A DNA stretch of 64,000 nt, taken from Neonectria sp. B-13 (taxonomy: Eukaryota; Ascomycota; Sordariomycetes; Hypocreales; Nectriaceae). This document shows positions 47,400 to 60,600 of the stretch, in pieces (position 1 is the first letter of the stretch; each line of letters begins with the position of its first letter). The DNA lies in the NCBI GenBank assembly GCA_002682825.1, contig NOKP01000046.1, forward strand, positions 62,001 to 126,000, given 5' to 3'. Made by a program: the position numbers and the translations under genes. Under the pieces are notes generated by a model. The model searched no databases. It was given only the letters and a program-made list of their open reading frames with translations, and was not told the DNA's origin.

Positions 47400-48628
47400 A
47401 TGCTGTTCGCCGTTTCTCTTGCCGTGGCTGCTGCCGCTGCCGCCGTCTCCGCCTCGCCGGTTGAGCCCAGAGCCAAGACCACTGTTCTGCCATTGAAACA
47501 CGTCTCCACCGTCACTTCACTCAAGAACATCGTTCAGAAAGGCCAGTCTCGCATCAAGAAGATCAACAGCAAGACCGCCGTTCATGTCAACGTTGATGTC
47601 AGCTCTGGCTCCGTTACCAACGAGGATGTCAGCTATGTCGCCCCGGTCGTCGTCGGTGGTAAAACCTGGAACCTGATCGTCGATACTGGATGTACGTGGC
47701 TTCTTCTATGTCGCTAATGGTGCAATATACTCATCGAAATCTCTTAGCTTCTAACACTTGGTGTGGTGCCCAAACCTCTTGCGAAGCAACATCGACCGGC
47801 AAGTCTACTGGCGGCACCGTGTCCGTCTCCTACGGCTCTGGCTCGTTCTCTGGCAAGGAGTACACGGACAAAGTCAGCTTCGGTGGCCTCTCTGTTGCAT
47901 CGCAGTCGATTGGTGCTGCTACCTCGGCGTCCGGCTTCAGCGGTGTCGATGGCATTATCGGCTTTGGTCCCGTTGATCTCACCGAGGGCACCGTCTCCAA
48001 CGTCGACACCGTCCCAACCTTCATGGACAACCTCTACAGCCAGGGGTCTATTTCGGCCGAAGTGCTCGGTGTTTCCTTCAAGGCCGAGTCTGGCAGCGAC
48101 ACTAGCGACACCAACGGAGAGCTCACTCTCGGCGGCACTGATAGCTCCAAGTACACCGGCTCAATCACCTACTTCTCAGCGCTCACCAGCGGCTCTGCAT
48201 CTTCGTACTGGGGCATCTCTATTGCCAGCTTCACCTACGGCACGACTACCCTTGCCTCGTCCGCCACTGGTATCGTCGACACTGGTACTACCCTTATCTA
48301 CATCCCCACCGCCGCCTACAACAAGTTCTTGACTGCTGCCAGCGGCAAGACGGATAGCTCATCTGGCCTCGCTGTGTTCACCACCAAGCCTACTTCCAAC
48401 TTTGGCATCAAGTTCGGGTCCACGACTTACACCCTCACACCGGCGCAGTACTTGGTCCCGACTGCCCAGTACAGCTACTACGGCCTGACCTCTGGCAAGT
48501 ACTACGCCTGGATTAACGACGGTGGCAGCTCTGGCGTCAACACTATCATCGGCCAGAAGTTCCTTGAGAACTACTACTCTGTCTATGACACCACCAACGC
48601 CCGCATCGGTTTCGCCACCAACGCCTAG
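47400..48628 (+). CDS. Secreted pepsin-like aspartic protease (family A1), 390 aa, one intron
   Basis: Exons 47400-47691 and 47748-48628 flank a 56-nt intron (GTACGT donor, TTAG acceptor). The splice restores the catalytic loop as D-T-G-S-S-N-T-W. The N-terminus is an alanine-rich signal peptide (about residues 1-19) followed by a propeptide of about 60 residues ending near the NEDVSYVAPVVVGGKTW block. The active-site motifs are DTGSSNTW (about residue 95) and DTGTT (about residue 282), with a flap Tyr in VSYGSGSFSG. A likely disulfide is the WCGAQTSC pair. The phrase TDSSKYTGSI and the ending YYSVYDTTNARIGFA place it near the polyporopepsin-like group. It would digest proteins outside the cell at acid pH. 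All key residues are present, so it is probably functional. A TATA box precedes it. Confidence 0.95.
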
Positions 48629-49054
48629 GTTGACTCGTTATTTTTTACGGCTCGCGGAGCTTGATATGGACTTTTCTGCAGCCTTTCTCAAAAGCAGCAA
48701 ACAAGGACAGTATATGGCATCATGAAAGGAGGTGGATCGCTTGAGATTTGGAACTGGAAAGATTTATATGACAGATACTAGCTATATACGACCCACATAC
48801 TCTTAATTCTATCCCTTTTATTGAGAAGTAGTTGACCAGATTTGTGTGAAACTATCAAGTCTACTAGTCTCCTTGAGATTCATAGACTACTCAGGTATTG
48901 AATACAGAAATGGAGCCCATTTCCACTTCTCCTCCAATTATCTAATCATATTTTACTACCCATCCCTCCCTTAGGTCCGACAAAGCAGTGCCACACAATA
49001 GATTGATCTGCATCCAATAGTTTGAAACCCCATACACTATGATATAGATCGGAG
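48629..49054. other. 3' region of the protease gene
   Basis: No gene. It presumably contains the transcript end; no specific signal is certain. Confidence 0.4.
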
Positions 49055-49516
49055 ATGTACAATAACCCAAGCCCCCACCCAGATTTGTTACATGAAAATA
49101 AGGAGGGCAGCCTAGACTCTGCTCAAGAACTGCGGAGACTCGTGTGCTATTCAAGCAGCCTATCTAATGCTCGTGTCAAAGTGACCGAGGGAAACTTCAT
49201 ACCAAAGCCCGCCCTAGGGAGGCTACTGACAAAAGAACGCGCGAGGGCGGAACTCAACCAGGGAGTTCCAAGCCAGGAGCTGGATGAACATGTTCGTTCA
49301 AAAGAACAAGCTACCAGGCAAGCTCAGATAGTGACAACTTCAAGAATAATACCGGCCCATCGCGCTCACTCTGCCTCCTCCGATTGTTCGCTACGTTGGT
49401 CTTCATCGGCTGCTCGGCCGACATCCACGAGTTCGTCTGATCTGGCATCTCAGTGTGATAGCTCGCCTGCTGATCGCCCCCGTCATGGCAAAACTGACCC
49501 ATGTAGACGTAACTAA
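49055..49516 (+). pseudogene. Fragment resembling the N-terminal part of a fungal kinase-like protein (tentative)
   Basis: A 153-codon frame. The central block (VTEGNFIPKPALGRLLTKER, then ARAELN and LDEHV) resembles the linker that precedes the kinase-like domain in a group of fungal proteins. The rest is Ser/Arg-rich and low in conserved positions, and no kinase motif follows. It ends close to the edge of the AT-rich block, so it is most likely truncated. Confidence 0.3.
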
Positions 49517-50306
49517 CAATGCCCTCTGCCTAGGTATAGGTCATGAATGGTAAATCTTTGAATCTCACAAACTGCTTGCACGAAGTATCGTATCTCAACG
49601 AGTCACAAATCAAAGGTTAGACCACGCATAATTCAACAAGCCAAAACGAACTAAAACGCGTACATCGTGTATCCACCACTAAATCAAACGAATAGTACCA
49701 GCCTTCGTAAGCCTTTAATTAGGACAACTTTGAGTCAATAGCAGTAGTAAACTCTCTTATATAACTTTTAAAGAGTTTCTTAAGCTTTTCTTCTTATTTA
49801 GTTTTATACTAAGTATAGAATGGTTTTTTAATAGCTAATCTAGCTTTATAATACTTATATATTTTATTAGTATACTTAGTTTCTTACTTAATAGCTATTA
49901 ATTTCTATTAGCTTAGCTATATTACCTATAGCTATTAAGCCTTATTTATATTTAGTATTTATTTCTTTTAGAATCTATAATATTATTCTATTCATATTAT
50001 ATACTTAAGATCTTAAAATAATTATATATATATTAGTTTAAATAATAAAATACAATTTATAAAAAGTATATAATAATAGGTTTATAAATACTATTTATAG
50101 AGTTATTAAGCCTTTAAGATTTAGAGTATATTATTATATAGACTAAGTTACTTTTATTTCTTTTATATTAAAGTAATAATAGAAAGTCTATTTCTATTAA
50201 AAATATCTTTAGTTTAATAATAGAAAGTTTTTACTAATTACTAAATTATTTTATTACTTAAATAGAAGAATTAACTATAAAACTAATATATAGACTTAAA
50301 CCTAAT
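49517..50306. other. Transition into AT-rich RIP sequence
   Basis: Normal composition until about 49735, then AT-rich, CG-free sequence with no recognisable frame up to the solo LTR. Confidence 0.5.
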
Positions 50307-50693
50307 TGTAATAGTTAGGCTTAACCTAAGGGTCTAGGGTAGGTCTAAGGTATATAGTTTAATAATCAAGTAGATTAGAACATTATAGTAAGCAATATAG
50401 ATCATAATAGTAATATATAAAGGTAAGTTATTATATAACTAAGTAATATTATTAATAGCTAAGAAGCTTAAAGCTCTTATCTAATGTACTAAGTGAATGT
50501 AATTATATATTATAGTAATTCTATAGGCTTACTAAGTAATAGTAAGTCTATTGTTATAGCTTATTATAATAAAGTAAGCTAGATAGTCTAGCTTATATAG
50601 TTGGGGTAAGTTTGGGAATACGAATATTATAAAAAGTAGATATATTATAGTTCTGCTGATTGTAACCGCCTAGTCTTAACCTAGGCTATAATA
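50307..50693 (-). repeat. Solo LTR with 5-bp target duplication CTAAT
   Basis: 387 bp on the minus strand. Its start (50693, ancestral TGTCACAGCC, now tattatagcc) and its end (50307, tgtaatagtt on plus) match the LTR of the Gypsy element at 50916, with many transitions. CTAAT lies at both 50302-50306 and 50694-50698, a perfect 5-bp target-site duplication, so this is a solo LTR left by LTR-LTR recombination. Confidence 0.85.
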
Positions 50694-50915
50694 CTAATAT
50701 TAATTTAATAAGAATTAAAGATAGTATAATAAATATATAAGCTAGATATTTCTTGTAAAATATCCTAAGAATAGCCTTAATACTATTTATTAGAACCTTA
50801 TTATATAAGTATATATATTCTATACTAAGGAGTTATTTAGGTATAATAAATAGAGCTTTAATACTATTACTTTCTACCTTAAGGAGATAGTAGCTCTTAA
50901 AGAAATACTCTTAGG
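50694..50915. other. AT-rich spacer between solo LTR and Gypsy element
   Basis: RIP-like, no gene. Confidence 0.5.
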
Positions 50916-51317
50916 TGTCACAGCCCAGGTTGGGACCAGGCGGTTACAACCGGCAGAATCATTTTAGTACTCACTTTTTCCTTCCTATCACTGTATGTAA
51001 TATCTGTACGTTGAACGAGCTCTGTTCGATACAGTTCGATACCAATGAGTATATGCATGTTGAACAAGTACTGTTTGATACAACTTGATACTGTTTAACT
51101 ATACCAGTCTTCCATATATATACACAGTCACTTAGTACAATAGATAAGAGCCTTAAGCTCCTTAGCTATTAATACTATACTTTAATTATATAATAACTTA
51201 CTATTATATATTATTACTATAACCTATATTGCTTACTATGATATTCTAATCTACTTGATCATTAAACTATATGCCTTAGACCTACCCTATACCCTTAGGT
51301 TAGACCTGACTGTTATA
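50916..51317 (+). repeat. 5' LTR of the palindrome Gypsy element
   Basis: 402 bp, TGTCACAGCC...CTGTTATA (ancestral ...CTGTTACA). The same family as the solo LTR at 50307-50693. Confidence 0.8.
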
Positions 51318-51379
51318 TATTGATAGCTCTTATTCAGTGTATTACTATGTTGACCTGAGTAATACCCTGAATAGTCATT

Positions 51380-52990
51380 ATGGCTCTTATAACCCCCTTA
51401 ATAAGCTTATTATCTACTGCCCCTAAGGGAAAGCAAGTTGCAAAAGATAATAATAGAGATAATAATATAGACCCTATAGACTTCAATGAAGAGGATAATA
51501 ATGAAAAAATCATCTAACTTTATAGGTAGAATATTACCCTGAGTAACTAACTCAATGGCATAATAGAAGCAATAAAGGTCCTTAAAGTAGACAATCAAAC
51601 TTACTTTAATGCCTTATACACTAGTATCAAGAAACTCTTGGCTACTAATGGAACCTTAGATCCAAACATCTCTAATATGTAGGAAATAATCAATTGTCTG
51701 GCCTAGGAACAAATGGCCATACAAGAGATCTAACGTAGATAAATTGAACAGTTCAGTAACTTCTTAGTTACCTCTAACATCCTATGACCCAGGGATGTAG
51801 GTAAGATAATCAAGCCTACTTAGCTACTAAAGTTTGATGGCACCCTAAAGGACCTCTATGAATATCTTACCTAAGTTAAGTTATTCTATATGTACTATCC
51901 AAGTGCATTTAGGAATGAGCAACTTAAGGTATAACACAGAATGAGCCTCCTAGAAGGAAAAGCCCTACATAGAATAGAACTATACCTAAGGGACTTCATT
52001 AAGAATGCAAACTCTCTTAAGAACCAAAAGATTAAGACAAAGGAACTTTTCAGTAGCTTTATACTATATAAAGAGCAACTCATTAATGCTTATAGGGAAT
52101 AGGATGAAAAATATAATGCCTTCCTTGTAATCCAAAAGCTAAAGCAGACTAAGGCTACTTCAGAGTACCTCTCTGAATTCAAGTACCTTACTGCTAAGCT
52201 CAACTGGACTAATAAAAACCAAATCAATAAGTTCTACTAAGGACTTAAGGATAAAGTCAAGAATAAGATCTATAAAATCTTAGACCTACCAACTAACTTT
52301 AATGCCTATACAAAGACCTATATACTCATCAATAACCGACTATTCAAAAGATACATCAAAAGAAAGAAGGGTTCCTCTAAGGGTTAGAAGAATAAGAAAA
52401 ACTACTTTAACACTAGCAAAAGAAAGAATAAGAATACTTCTTAGGGAACTCAGCCCAGCCCTATGGAACTAGAAGCCATACAATGAGACTACTCTTAAGT
52501 CAAATATTAGAACTATAGAGGAATAGAACACTTTGAAAGCAAGTATTAAAAGCCTAAATTAGGATAAAAGCATAAACCTATGCCTAAAGGTAAGTATATC
52601 TAATTCACTAAATACTAGAATACTAGTAAAACTATTAGTATAACTAGAGGGTTATATAAGATAATAAAGACTGATCACTTTAATACAATATAGCCCCTGC
52701 CTAGTACTGAATAGTATAAAACTAAAGATAATAGTAAGTATGCTGAAAAAATACAATATAGAGTTCTAGAACTTACCTAGAATGATAAGGGATTTAAGAA
52801 AGGAATATACAATCCTTGGATCCTAGTCCCTGAGGGAAAACTAAGAATAATGATTAAGGGCAAAACTATCACTATAGTCCAGAAAGGAAAGAAACTAACC
52901 TCTTTTGAACCAATCCTAGAGGATATAGAATCCTACTAATGACTATCTGTTGAGATTGATATCTCCAATAGATAACTAATAATGAGTTAT
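51380..52990 (+). pseudogene. gag: gag of the palindrome Gypsy element (RIP-dead)
   Basis: From ATG 51380 one frame can be followed for hundreds of codons without indel, starting MALITPLISLLSTAPKG, with stops that are all C-to-T or G-to-A products. The Gypsy gag block FYQGLKDKVKNKI (with the Q now a stop) lies at about 52230-52270. A zinc knuckle at 52505-52546 keeps the C-X2-C-X4-H-X4-C spacing, with Tyr in place of all three Cys and the His intact. It is followed by a basic stretch. The 3' end of gag is approximate. Confidence 0.75.
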
Positions 52991-54959
52991 AATTATTATG
53001 CAAGCTTAATAAATAGTATAATGCTAAAAGAATAATTAAAATAGCTATGTAATTAGATTGAGGAATAAAGACTTAGTGCCTAACTGTCTTAATAATAAGA
53101 AATAGATGATTAAATATGCTAATGCTTCTATACCTGATAAGATAGAGTTCTATACCTTAATGTAGGATAAGAAGTAAAATGAGTAAGATAGCTCAGCTTG
53201 CCCATCTAAGACAAAGATATCTGAGCTCCTACTGAAGAATACCCAAGTGATAACTATGCTAGCTATAAAATAGCTCCTAGCATTGACAATACTTCATTGG
53301 AAGGATTGGATAATAACCAAGAGAGATAGTAGTCCAAAGCTATTGTACCCTCAATCAAACCCCTAGAGTAAGCAACTACTAGTATACTGCTAGAAGCTCT
53401 AATTCTGAAGCTATAGTGGATAATAGCTATCTACGATAGGATAATAGAATAAAGGTAGAAAACGCTAAAGTAAATGTATACGTAACTTATCTAGGAAAGG
53501 CTAGATACTAGAGAAGGGGACAATGTCTATATCTAGGCCTAGTATCAATGAATTGCCTGTATACAATAATATATACTACTGTATATACTAAATCTAAACA
53601 AAGGAGATAATCCTTAACTACCTAAAGATGCTATAGGATATAAAGAACTTTTATAGATGTCTTATTTCTATAATATATGCCTAATATACTTGGTAGATAA
53701 AGTGGAGAATAACTACTACCTAACTAAGGTTGTTAACTATCCTATTATTAACCTATATCTTGAATAAGAAACATAGGGTTATATTAGAATATGATGGTTG
53801 CAATCTAGATATATTATAGTCATCTAGCTATAAGATTAATACTTCTCTGAATAATGCATAAAGGGACTGTTAGATCTAAGGGACTGCCTATACCTAGAAT
53901 GCAAGGTCTATGTATACGCTAAGATTCAAGAATAGTATAATGCATAAGAAAACGATTACTCTTAATGTACTAAGAAGTATATAGTAAACTGTAAGAACCA
54001 TAACTGCAAAGAATACGCAGAAGAAGCATAAGGAATCTATAAATGGATCCTTATAATGCATAAAGATGGATTTGACTTTACTATATAAACCAGTGGAATA
54101 CTAATGAACTGTGTGTGGTATGAAGAACTCTGTAGATATGTAAAAAATGATAAATGCTACCTATAGAAGAGCAATAAGTAAGCGATTGAAAGGAGAATGA
54201 ACTACCTCTAATAAAGGCTCTATGTGCAATAGAAACAGTAAAGAAATGAACAATACTTGAGCTAAGAGTGTGAGTTAGGGACAAGTGGCTTATAGCACTA
54301 ATGGACAGTAGAGCCTAGGCATTATACATTGACCTTAGCGTAGTTAACCAAATGAAGCTATCCTATAAAAACAAGAAGGATCTATACCTAGTATAGAATC
54401 TTGAAGGCAACCTATTTTTATATAATAAAGGATAGATAATTCAATAGATTAATCACTTGAAGGTTCTTATTAATGGATGAAACTAGAGTATTACTCTTGA
54501 CATTATACCTATAATGCATTATAATATTGTTTTAGGATATCTATAGCTAAAGAAATTCAACCCTTATATTAACTGGAGAACTAACTAGGTATACATTGAT
54601 CTTGATGATATTCTCCCTAGTGATGATAAAAATGACTCAATAGACAAAGAGAAATCTCTAATCCTAATTCCTAAAGAAATAGAGAGCAAGGATAAGCATA
54701 AGGATACAATAGATACCTTAGCACCCCCAAAAGGAATATAACACAAATGAAAGAACAGTAAACAAAAATAGCTCTAGAGAACAATCAGGTACATTAGACA
54801 ATAGTTCATACAGCTAAACAAGGACCTCAAGGAATAGAAGAAACTCCCTAAAGAAGAACAACTTAGGAATATACTATTAGAGTATTATATCTATAAGAAA
54901 CTCTTTAAGGAAGAACTTAAGATAGGTCTACTAGAATTCAATGAGTGGAGTTATGAAAT

Positions 54960-57340
54960 TATATTGAAAGACAGAACATTACCTACGTTCTATAAGATCT
55001 TTAACCTCAATGAAACACAATTATACATACTCAAGGAATACCTTGATGAAATGTTAAGGAAAGGATATATTAGGAAATCCAAGTCCTTAGTAGGTTACCC
55101 AGTTATGTTCATTCCTAAGAAAAATGGAAAGCTCTGACTCATTGTAGACTACTGACAGTTGAATGCAATCACCCTTAAAGATTGAACCCTATTGCCCTTC
55201 ATTACCAAGCTCAAAGATAGGCTCTATGGGATAAAGGTCTTTATAGCACTAGACCTCAAGGGAGCATACAACTTGATCTACATCCAGTTAGGACACAAAT
55301 GGAAAACTGCCTTTAGAATGAAGTATAGACTCTTTGAATACCTTGTTATGCCCTTTAGACTTATGAATGCACTAGCATTATTTCAGCGAATGATTAACTA
55401 TATGCTTTGAGAATACCTGGATATCTTTATAGTATGCTACCTAGATGATATCCTGATCTTCTCTAAGAACAAAGAAGAATACATAGAATACATCCATAAG
55501 GTACTATAAGCATTATAAGATAATAAATTGTTAGTTGAACCAGAGAAGAGTTATTTCTACATTAAGGAAGTAGAGTTTCTTGGACATATGATCTTATACA
55601 ACTAGGTTAGAATGGACCTAAAGAAAATTGCTGCAGTTAGTGAATGGCCTAAACCAAAGAATATTAAGGAAGTATAGTTATTCCTTAGATTTACAAACTA
55701 CTATTAAAGATTTATCTGAAACTTTAGTAGACTTATCATACCCCTCACTAGATTTATAAAGAAAAGAGAAGACTTTTGATAGAATATAGCTACTAAGAAA
55801 GCATTTAATGATATTAAGAATATCATTTTGAGTGAACTAGTGCTAGTAACCTTTGACCTTAAACAAGAGATCAAACTTAAGATAGACTCTTTGGACTATG
55901 CATAAGGTTCCTAGATCAGATAATAAGACAATAATAGTATACTTTACTCAATTGCTTTCTTCTCTTATAAAATGCATAGAGCTAAACTCAACTACCCTAT
56001 TTACAATAAAGAATTCCTTATAATTATTAACTCATTTAAAGAATTCTAATACTATCTCCTAGGAAGCAAATACCAAGTTAAGGTCTATATAGACCATAAG
56101 AATATTACTTACTTTGCAATTACTTAATAACTTACTGGACAATAACTTTATTACGCTGAATACCTTTTAGAATTCAACTATACTATCATTTATAGAAAAG
56201 GATCAGAGAATAGATAAGCTAATGCTATAAGTCAATAATGCAACTTTAACAATAGAAAGATCAAGATCAATAAACAACTTCTACACTTTACACCCAAAGA
56301 ACATCTCAAACAGAAGTATATTACAATAACATAGAAATCACTATCTAGACTAGAGTACATTATACTACTAAAACAACACTATGCACACTAGAATGCATAG
56401 GTAAGGTCTAATGGTAATGAATATATCAAATACCTCCTAAATAGAAAAATCCAACTGGATTACTTTAAGACTGAGTTTCTTATAGAAGCAATCCATACCT
56501 AAGAAGGAACCTATGACAACGACCTAAGCAAAATCATTACTGCCCTTATTGAACACTACAAAGGCACCAAGCTAGAAGAAAACACAAAAAGCATACTTAT
56601 ACAATGTAAGATATACTACTAAAAAAGAAAGACATTAGGAAGAACTTACATTATTATAAATCATAACAACCTCTATACCTAGATTCAATGTTATAATGAA
56701 GAACTACCCTAAGACGAAAATACCAATAAGCAATAAGTTCCTAGAGAACTTTAATACTAACTTGTACGAGAAATACATAAGTATTTACTTCATAGACATT
56801 AGGGAGTCAATAAAACCCTTGATAGAGTTAGATTGATATACTAATTTCCTAAGATAAAGGCAGTAATCAAGGAGATTACTAACTAATGTAATAAATGTTA
56901 TAAAACCAAGGCTTGATGCTATAAACCCTATGGAGAACTATAGCTCCTACTAGTTACTAAGTGACCCTAGGACTCTATCACTATAGATTTTATTATAAAA
57001 CTACCCCTATTAGAGGACCCTATGACTAGAACCCTCTATGATAGTATTTTTATCATTGTAGATAGACTTATGAAATTTTCCTATTTTATACCTTACCAGG
57101 AATTGATAGATATAAAGCAGTTTGCTTATATCTTCTTGTAAAATATTGTTAGTATCTATGGACTCTCTATGGAGATTCTCTCTGATTAAGGACCTCTATT
57201 TGCTTTAAAGTTTTGGCAATTATTAATGGACTATTTAGGATTAAACCATTGACTCAGTATGGCTTTCTGACTATAGACCAATAGTTAGATGGAACAGATG
57301 AACCAAATACTGAAACAATACCTTCGATGCTATATTAACT
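54960..57340 (+). pseudogene. pol: pol (RT, RNase H, integrase) of the palindrome Gypsy element (RIP-dead, truncated)
   Basis: Reverse transcriptase begins around LNETQLYILKEYLDEML and contains KTAFRMKYRLFEYLVMPF (55300-55350) and an unchanged YLDDILIFS at 55438-55464. RNase H is marked by KIDSLDYA at about 55880. The integrase has a zinc-finger CNKC at about 56888, a core Asp in DSITIDF at about 56975, and MEQMNQILKQYLRCYIN just before the gap. Stops are present throughout, although 55192-55410 is open for 72 codons. The protease region before 54960 is not annotated in detail. Confidence 0.85.
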
Positions 57341-57440
57341 NNNNNNNNNNNNNNNNNNNNNNNNNNNNNNNNNNNNNNNNNNNNNNNNNNNNNNNNNNNN
57401 NNNNNNNNNNNNNNNNNNNNNNNNNNNNNNNNNNNNNNNN
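57341..57440. other. Assembly gap of exactly 100 N
   Basis: One hundred N bases, the conventional size for a scaffold gap of unknown length. It sits at the break between the left arm and the central segment. Confidence 0.99.
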
Positions 57441-57639
57441 CCATAATATTAAAAGTTCATTTACTCTATGGGAGTGTGTTCATTACGCTTGTCTCTATCG
57501 ATTGATGTCTATTTTACCTTATGCATCAGTGTTGTCGTATTTCTGTGCATTTTTCTCTCTGTTTTCGCTGCCCGCTTGGAATTGCACTAAGTCCCACGAC
57601 ACACAGTCCTGACCCTGACCCTAGAACCACCTCCGATAT
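57441..57639. other. 199-bp non-repeat segment at the centre of the palindrome
   Basis: Higher in GC than both arms and not RIP-like. It matches neither arm and encodes nothing recognisable. It contains a short degenerate run of CCTGACCCTGACCCTAG at about 57608-57624. Confidence 0.6.
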
Positions 57640-60600
57640 AGTTAATATAGCATCGAAGGTATTGTTTCAGTATTTGGTTCATCTGTTCCATCTAACTATT
57701 GGTCTATAGTCAGAAAGCCATACTGAGTCAATGGTTTAATCCTAAATAGTCCATTAATAATTGCCAAAACTTTAAAGCAAATAGAGGTCCTTAATCAGAG
57801 AGAATCTCCATAGAGAGTCCATAGATACTAACAATATTTTACAAGAAGATATAAGCAAACTGCTTTATATCTATCAATTCCTGGTAAGGTATAAAATAGG
57901 AAAATTTCATAAGTCTATCTACAATGATAAAAATACTATCATAGAGGGTTCTAGTCATAGGGTCCTCTAATAGGGGTAGTTTTATAATAAAATCTATAGT
58001 GATAGAGTCCTAGGGTCACTTAGTAACTAGTAGGAGCTATAGTTCTCCATAGGGTTTATAGCATCAAGCCTTGGTTTTATAACATTTATTACATTAGTTA
58101 GTAATCTCCTTGATTACTGCCTTTATCTTAGGAAATTAGTATATCAATCTAACTCTATCAAGGGTTTTATTGACTCCCTAATGTCTATGAAGTAAATACT
58201 TATGTATTTCTCGTACAAGTTAGTATTAAAGTTCTCTAGGAACTTATTGCTTATTGGTATTTTCGTCTTAGGGTAGTTCTTCATTATAACATTGAATCTA
58301 GGTATAGAGGTTGTTATGATTTATAATAATGTAAGTTCTTCCTAATGTCTTTCTTTTTTAGTAGTATATCTTACATTGTATAAGTATGCTTTTTGTGTTT
58401 TCTTCTAGCTTGGTGCCTTTGTAGTGTTCAATAAGGGCAGTAATGATTTTGCTTAGGTCGTTGTCATAGGTTCCTTCTTAGGTATGGATTGCTTCTATAA
58501 GAAACTCAGTCTTAAAGTAATCCAGTTGGATTTTTCTATTTAGGAGGTATTTGATATATTCATTACCATTAGACCTTACCTATGCATTCTAGTGTGCATA
58601 GTGTTGTTTTAGTAGTATAATGTACTCTAGTCTAGATAGTGATTTCTATGTTATTGTAATATACTTCTGTTTGAGATGTTCTTTGGGTGTAAAGTGTAGA
58701 AGTTGTTTATTGATCTTGATCTTTCTATTGTTAAAGTTGCATTATTGACTTATAGCATTAGCTTATCTATTCTCTGATCCTTTTCTATAAATGATAGTAT
58801 AGTTGAATTCTAAAAGGTATTCAGCGTAATAAAGTTATTGTCCAGTAAGTTATTAAGTAATTGCAAAGTAAGTAATATTCTTATGGTCTATATAGACCTT
58901 AACTTGGTATTTGCTTCCTAGGAGATAGTATTAGAATTCTTTAAATGAGTTAATAATTATAAGGAATTCTTTATTGTAAATAGGGTAGTTGAGTTTAGCT
59001 CTATGCATTTTATAAGAGAAGAAAGCAATTGAGTAAAGTATACTATTATTGTCTTATTATCTGATCTAGGAACCTTATGCATAGTCCAAAGAGTCTATCT
59101 TAAGTTTGATCTCTTGTTTAAGGTCAAAGGTTACTAGCACTAGTTCACTCAAAATGATATTCTTAATATCATTAAATGCTTTCTTAGTAGCTATATTCTA
59201 TCAAAAGTCTTCTCTTTTCTTTATAAATCTAGTGAGGGGTATGATAAGTCTACTAAAGTTTCAGATAAATCTTTAATAGTAGTTTGTAAATCTAAGGAAT
59301 AACTATACTTCCTTAATATTCTTTGGTTTAGGCCATTCACTAACTGCAGCAATTTTCTTTAGGTCCATTCTAACCTAGTTGTATAAGATCATATGTCCAA
59401 GAAACTCTACTTCCTTAATGTAGAAATAACTCTTCTCTGGTTCAACTAACAATTTATTATCTTATAATGCTTATAGTACCTTATGGATGTATTCTATGTA
59501 TTCTTCTTTGTTCTTAGAGAAGATCAGGATATCATCTAGGTAGCATACTATAAAGATATCCAGGTATTCTCAAAGCATATAGTTAATCATTCGCTGAAAT
59601 AATGCTAGTGCATTCATAAGTCTAAAGGGCATAACAAGGTATTCAAAGAGTCTATACTTCATTCTAAAGGCAGTTTTCCATTTGTGTCCTAACTGGATGT
59701 AGATCAAGTTGTATGCTCCCTTGAGGTCTAGTGCTATAAAGACCTTTATCCCATAGAGCCTATCTTTGAGCTTGGTAATGAAGGGCAATAGGGTTCAATC
59801 TTTAAGGGTGATTGCATTCAACTGTCAGTAGTCTACAATGAGTCAGAGCTTTCCATTTTTCTTAGGAATGAACATAACTGGGTAACCTACTAAGGACTTG
59901 GATTTCCTAATATATCCTTTCCTTAACATTTCATCAAGGTATTCCTTGAGTATGTATAATTGTGTTTCATTGAGGTTAAAGATCTTATAGAACGTAGGTA
60001 ATGTTCTGTCTTTCAATATAATTTCATAACTCCACTCATTGAATTCTAGTAGACCTATCTTAAGTTCTTCCTTAAAGAGTTTCTTATAGATATAATACTC
60101 TAATAGTATATTCCTAAGTTGTTCTTCTTTAGGGAGTTTCTTCTATTCCTTGAGGTCCTTGTTTAGCTGTATGAACTATTGTCTAATGTACCTGATTGTT
60201 CTCTAGAGCTATTTTTGTTTACTGTTCTTTCATTTGTGTTATATTCCTTTTGGGGGTGCTAAGGTATCTATTGTATCCTTATGCTTATCCTTGCTCTCTA
60301 TTTCTTTAGGAATTAGGATTAGAGATTTCTCTTTGTCTATTGAGTCATTTTTATCATCACTAGGGAGAATATCATCAAGATCAATGTATACCTAGTTAGT
60401 TCTCCAGTTAATATAAGGGTTGAATTTCTTTAGCTATAGATATCCTAAAACAATATTATAATGCATTATAGGTATAATGTCAAGAGTAATACTCTAGTTT
60501 CATCCATTAATAAGAACCTTCAAGTGATTAATCTATTGAATTATCTATCCTTTATTATATAAAAATAGGTTGCCTTCAAGATTCTATACTAGGTATAGAT

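Larger units (their letters stand above)
50916..57340 (+). mobile_element. RIP-inactivated Ty3/Gypsy element, left arm of the palindrome, truncated at the gap
   Basis: 5' LTR at 50916-51317, then gag and pol in the plus direction up to the integrase. The sequence ends at the assembly gap (57341) in the middle of the integrase block QILKQYLRCYIN. The element is less mutated than the one at 10 kb: YLDD is intact. It still has many TAA/TAG/TGA stops at Gln, Trp and Arg positions. From 50980 to 57340 it is the reverse complement of 57640-64000 in all segments compared. Confidence 0.9.

Noticed and set aside
47763..48332. 189-codon frame inside the protease gene
   Set aside because: It is a shadow of the strongly biased codons of the aspartic protease exon 2.
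51410..54284. Minus-strand frames of 60-70 codons inside the left Gypsy arm (and their mirror images at 60696-63570)
   Set aside because: They are shadows opposite gag/pol. RIP removes stops on one strand while creating them on the other.
57289..57612. Frame of 107 codons running across the N gap
   Set aside because: It joins the integrase end to unrelated sequence through 100 N; the reading frame across the gap is meaningless.
57608..57624. CCTGACCCTGACCCTAG as a telomere
   Set aside because: Only about two imperfect units and not the canonical TTAGGG/CCCTAA; no array.
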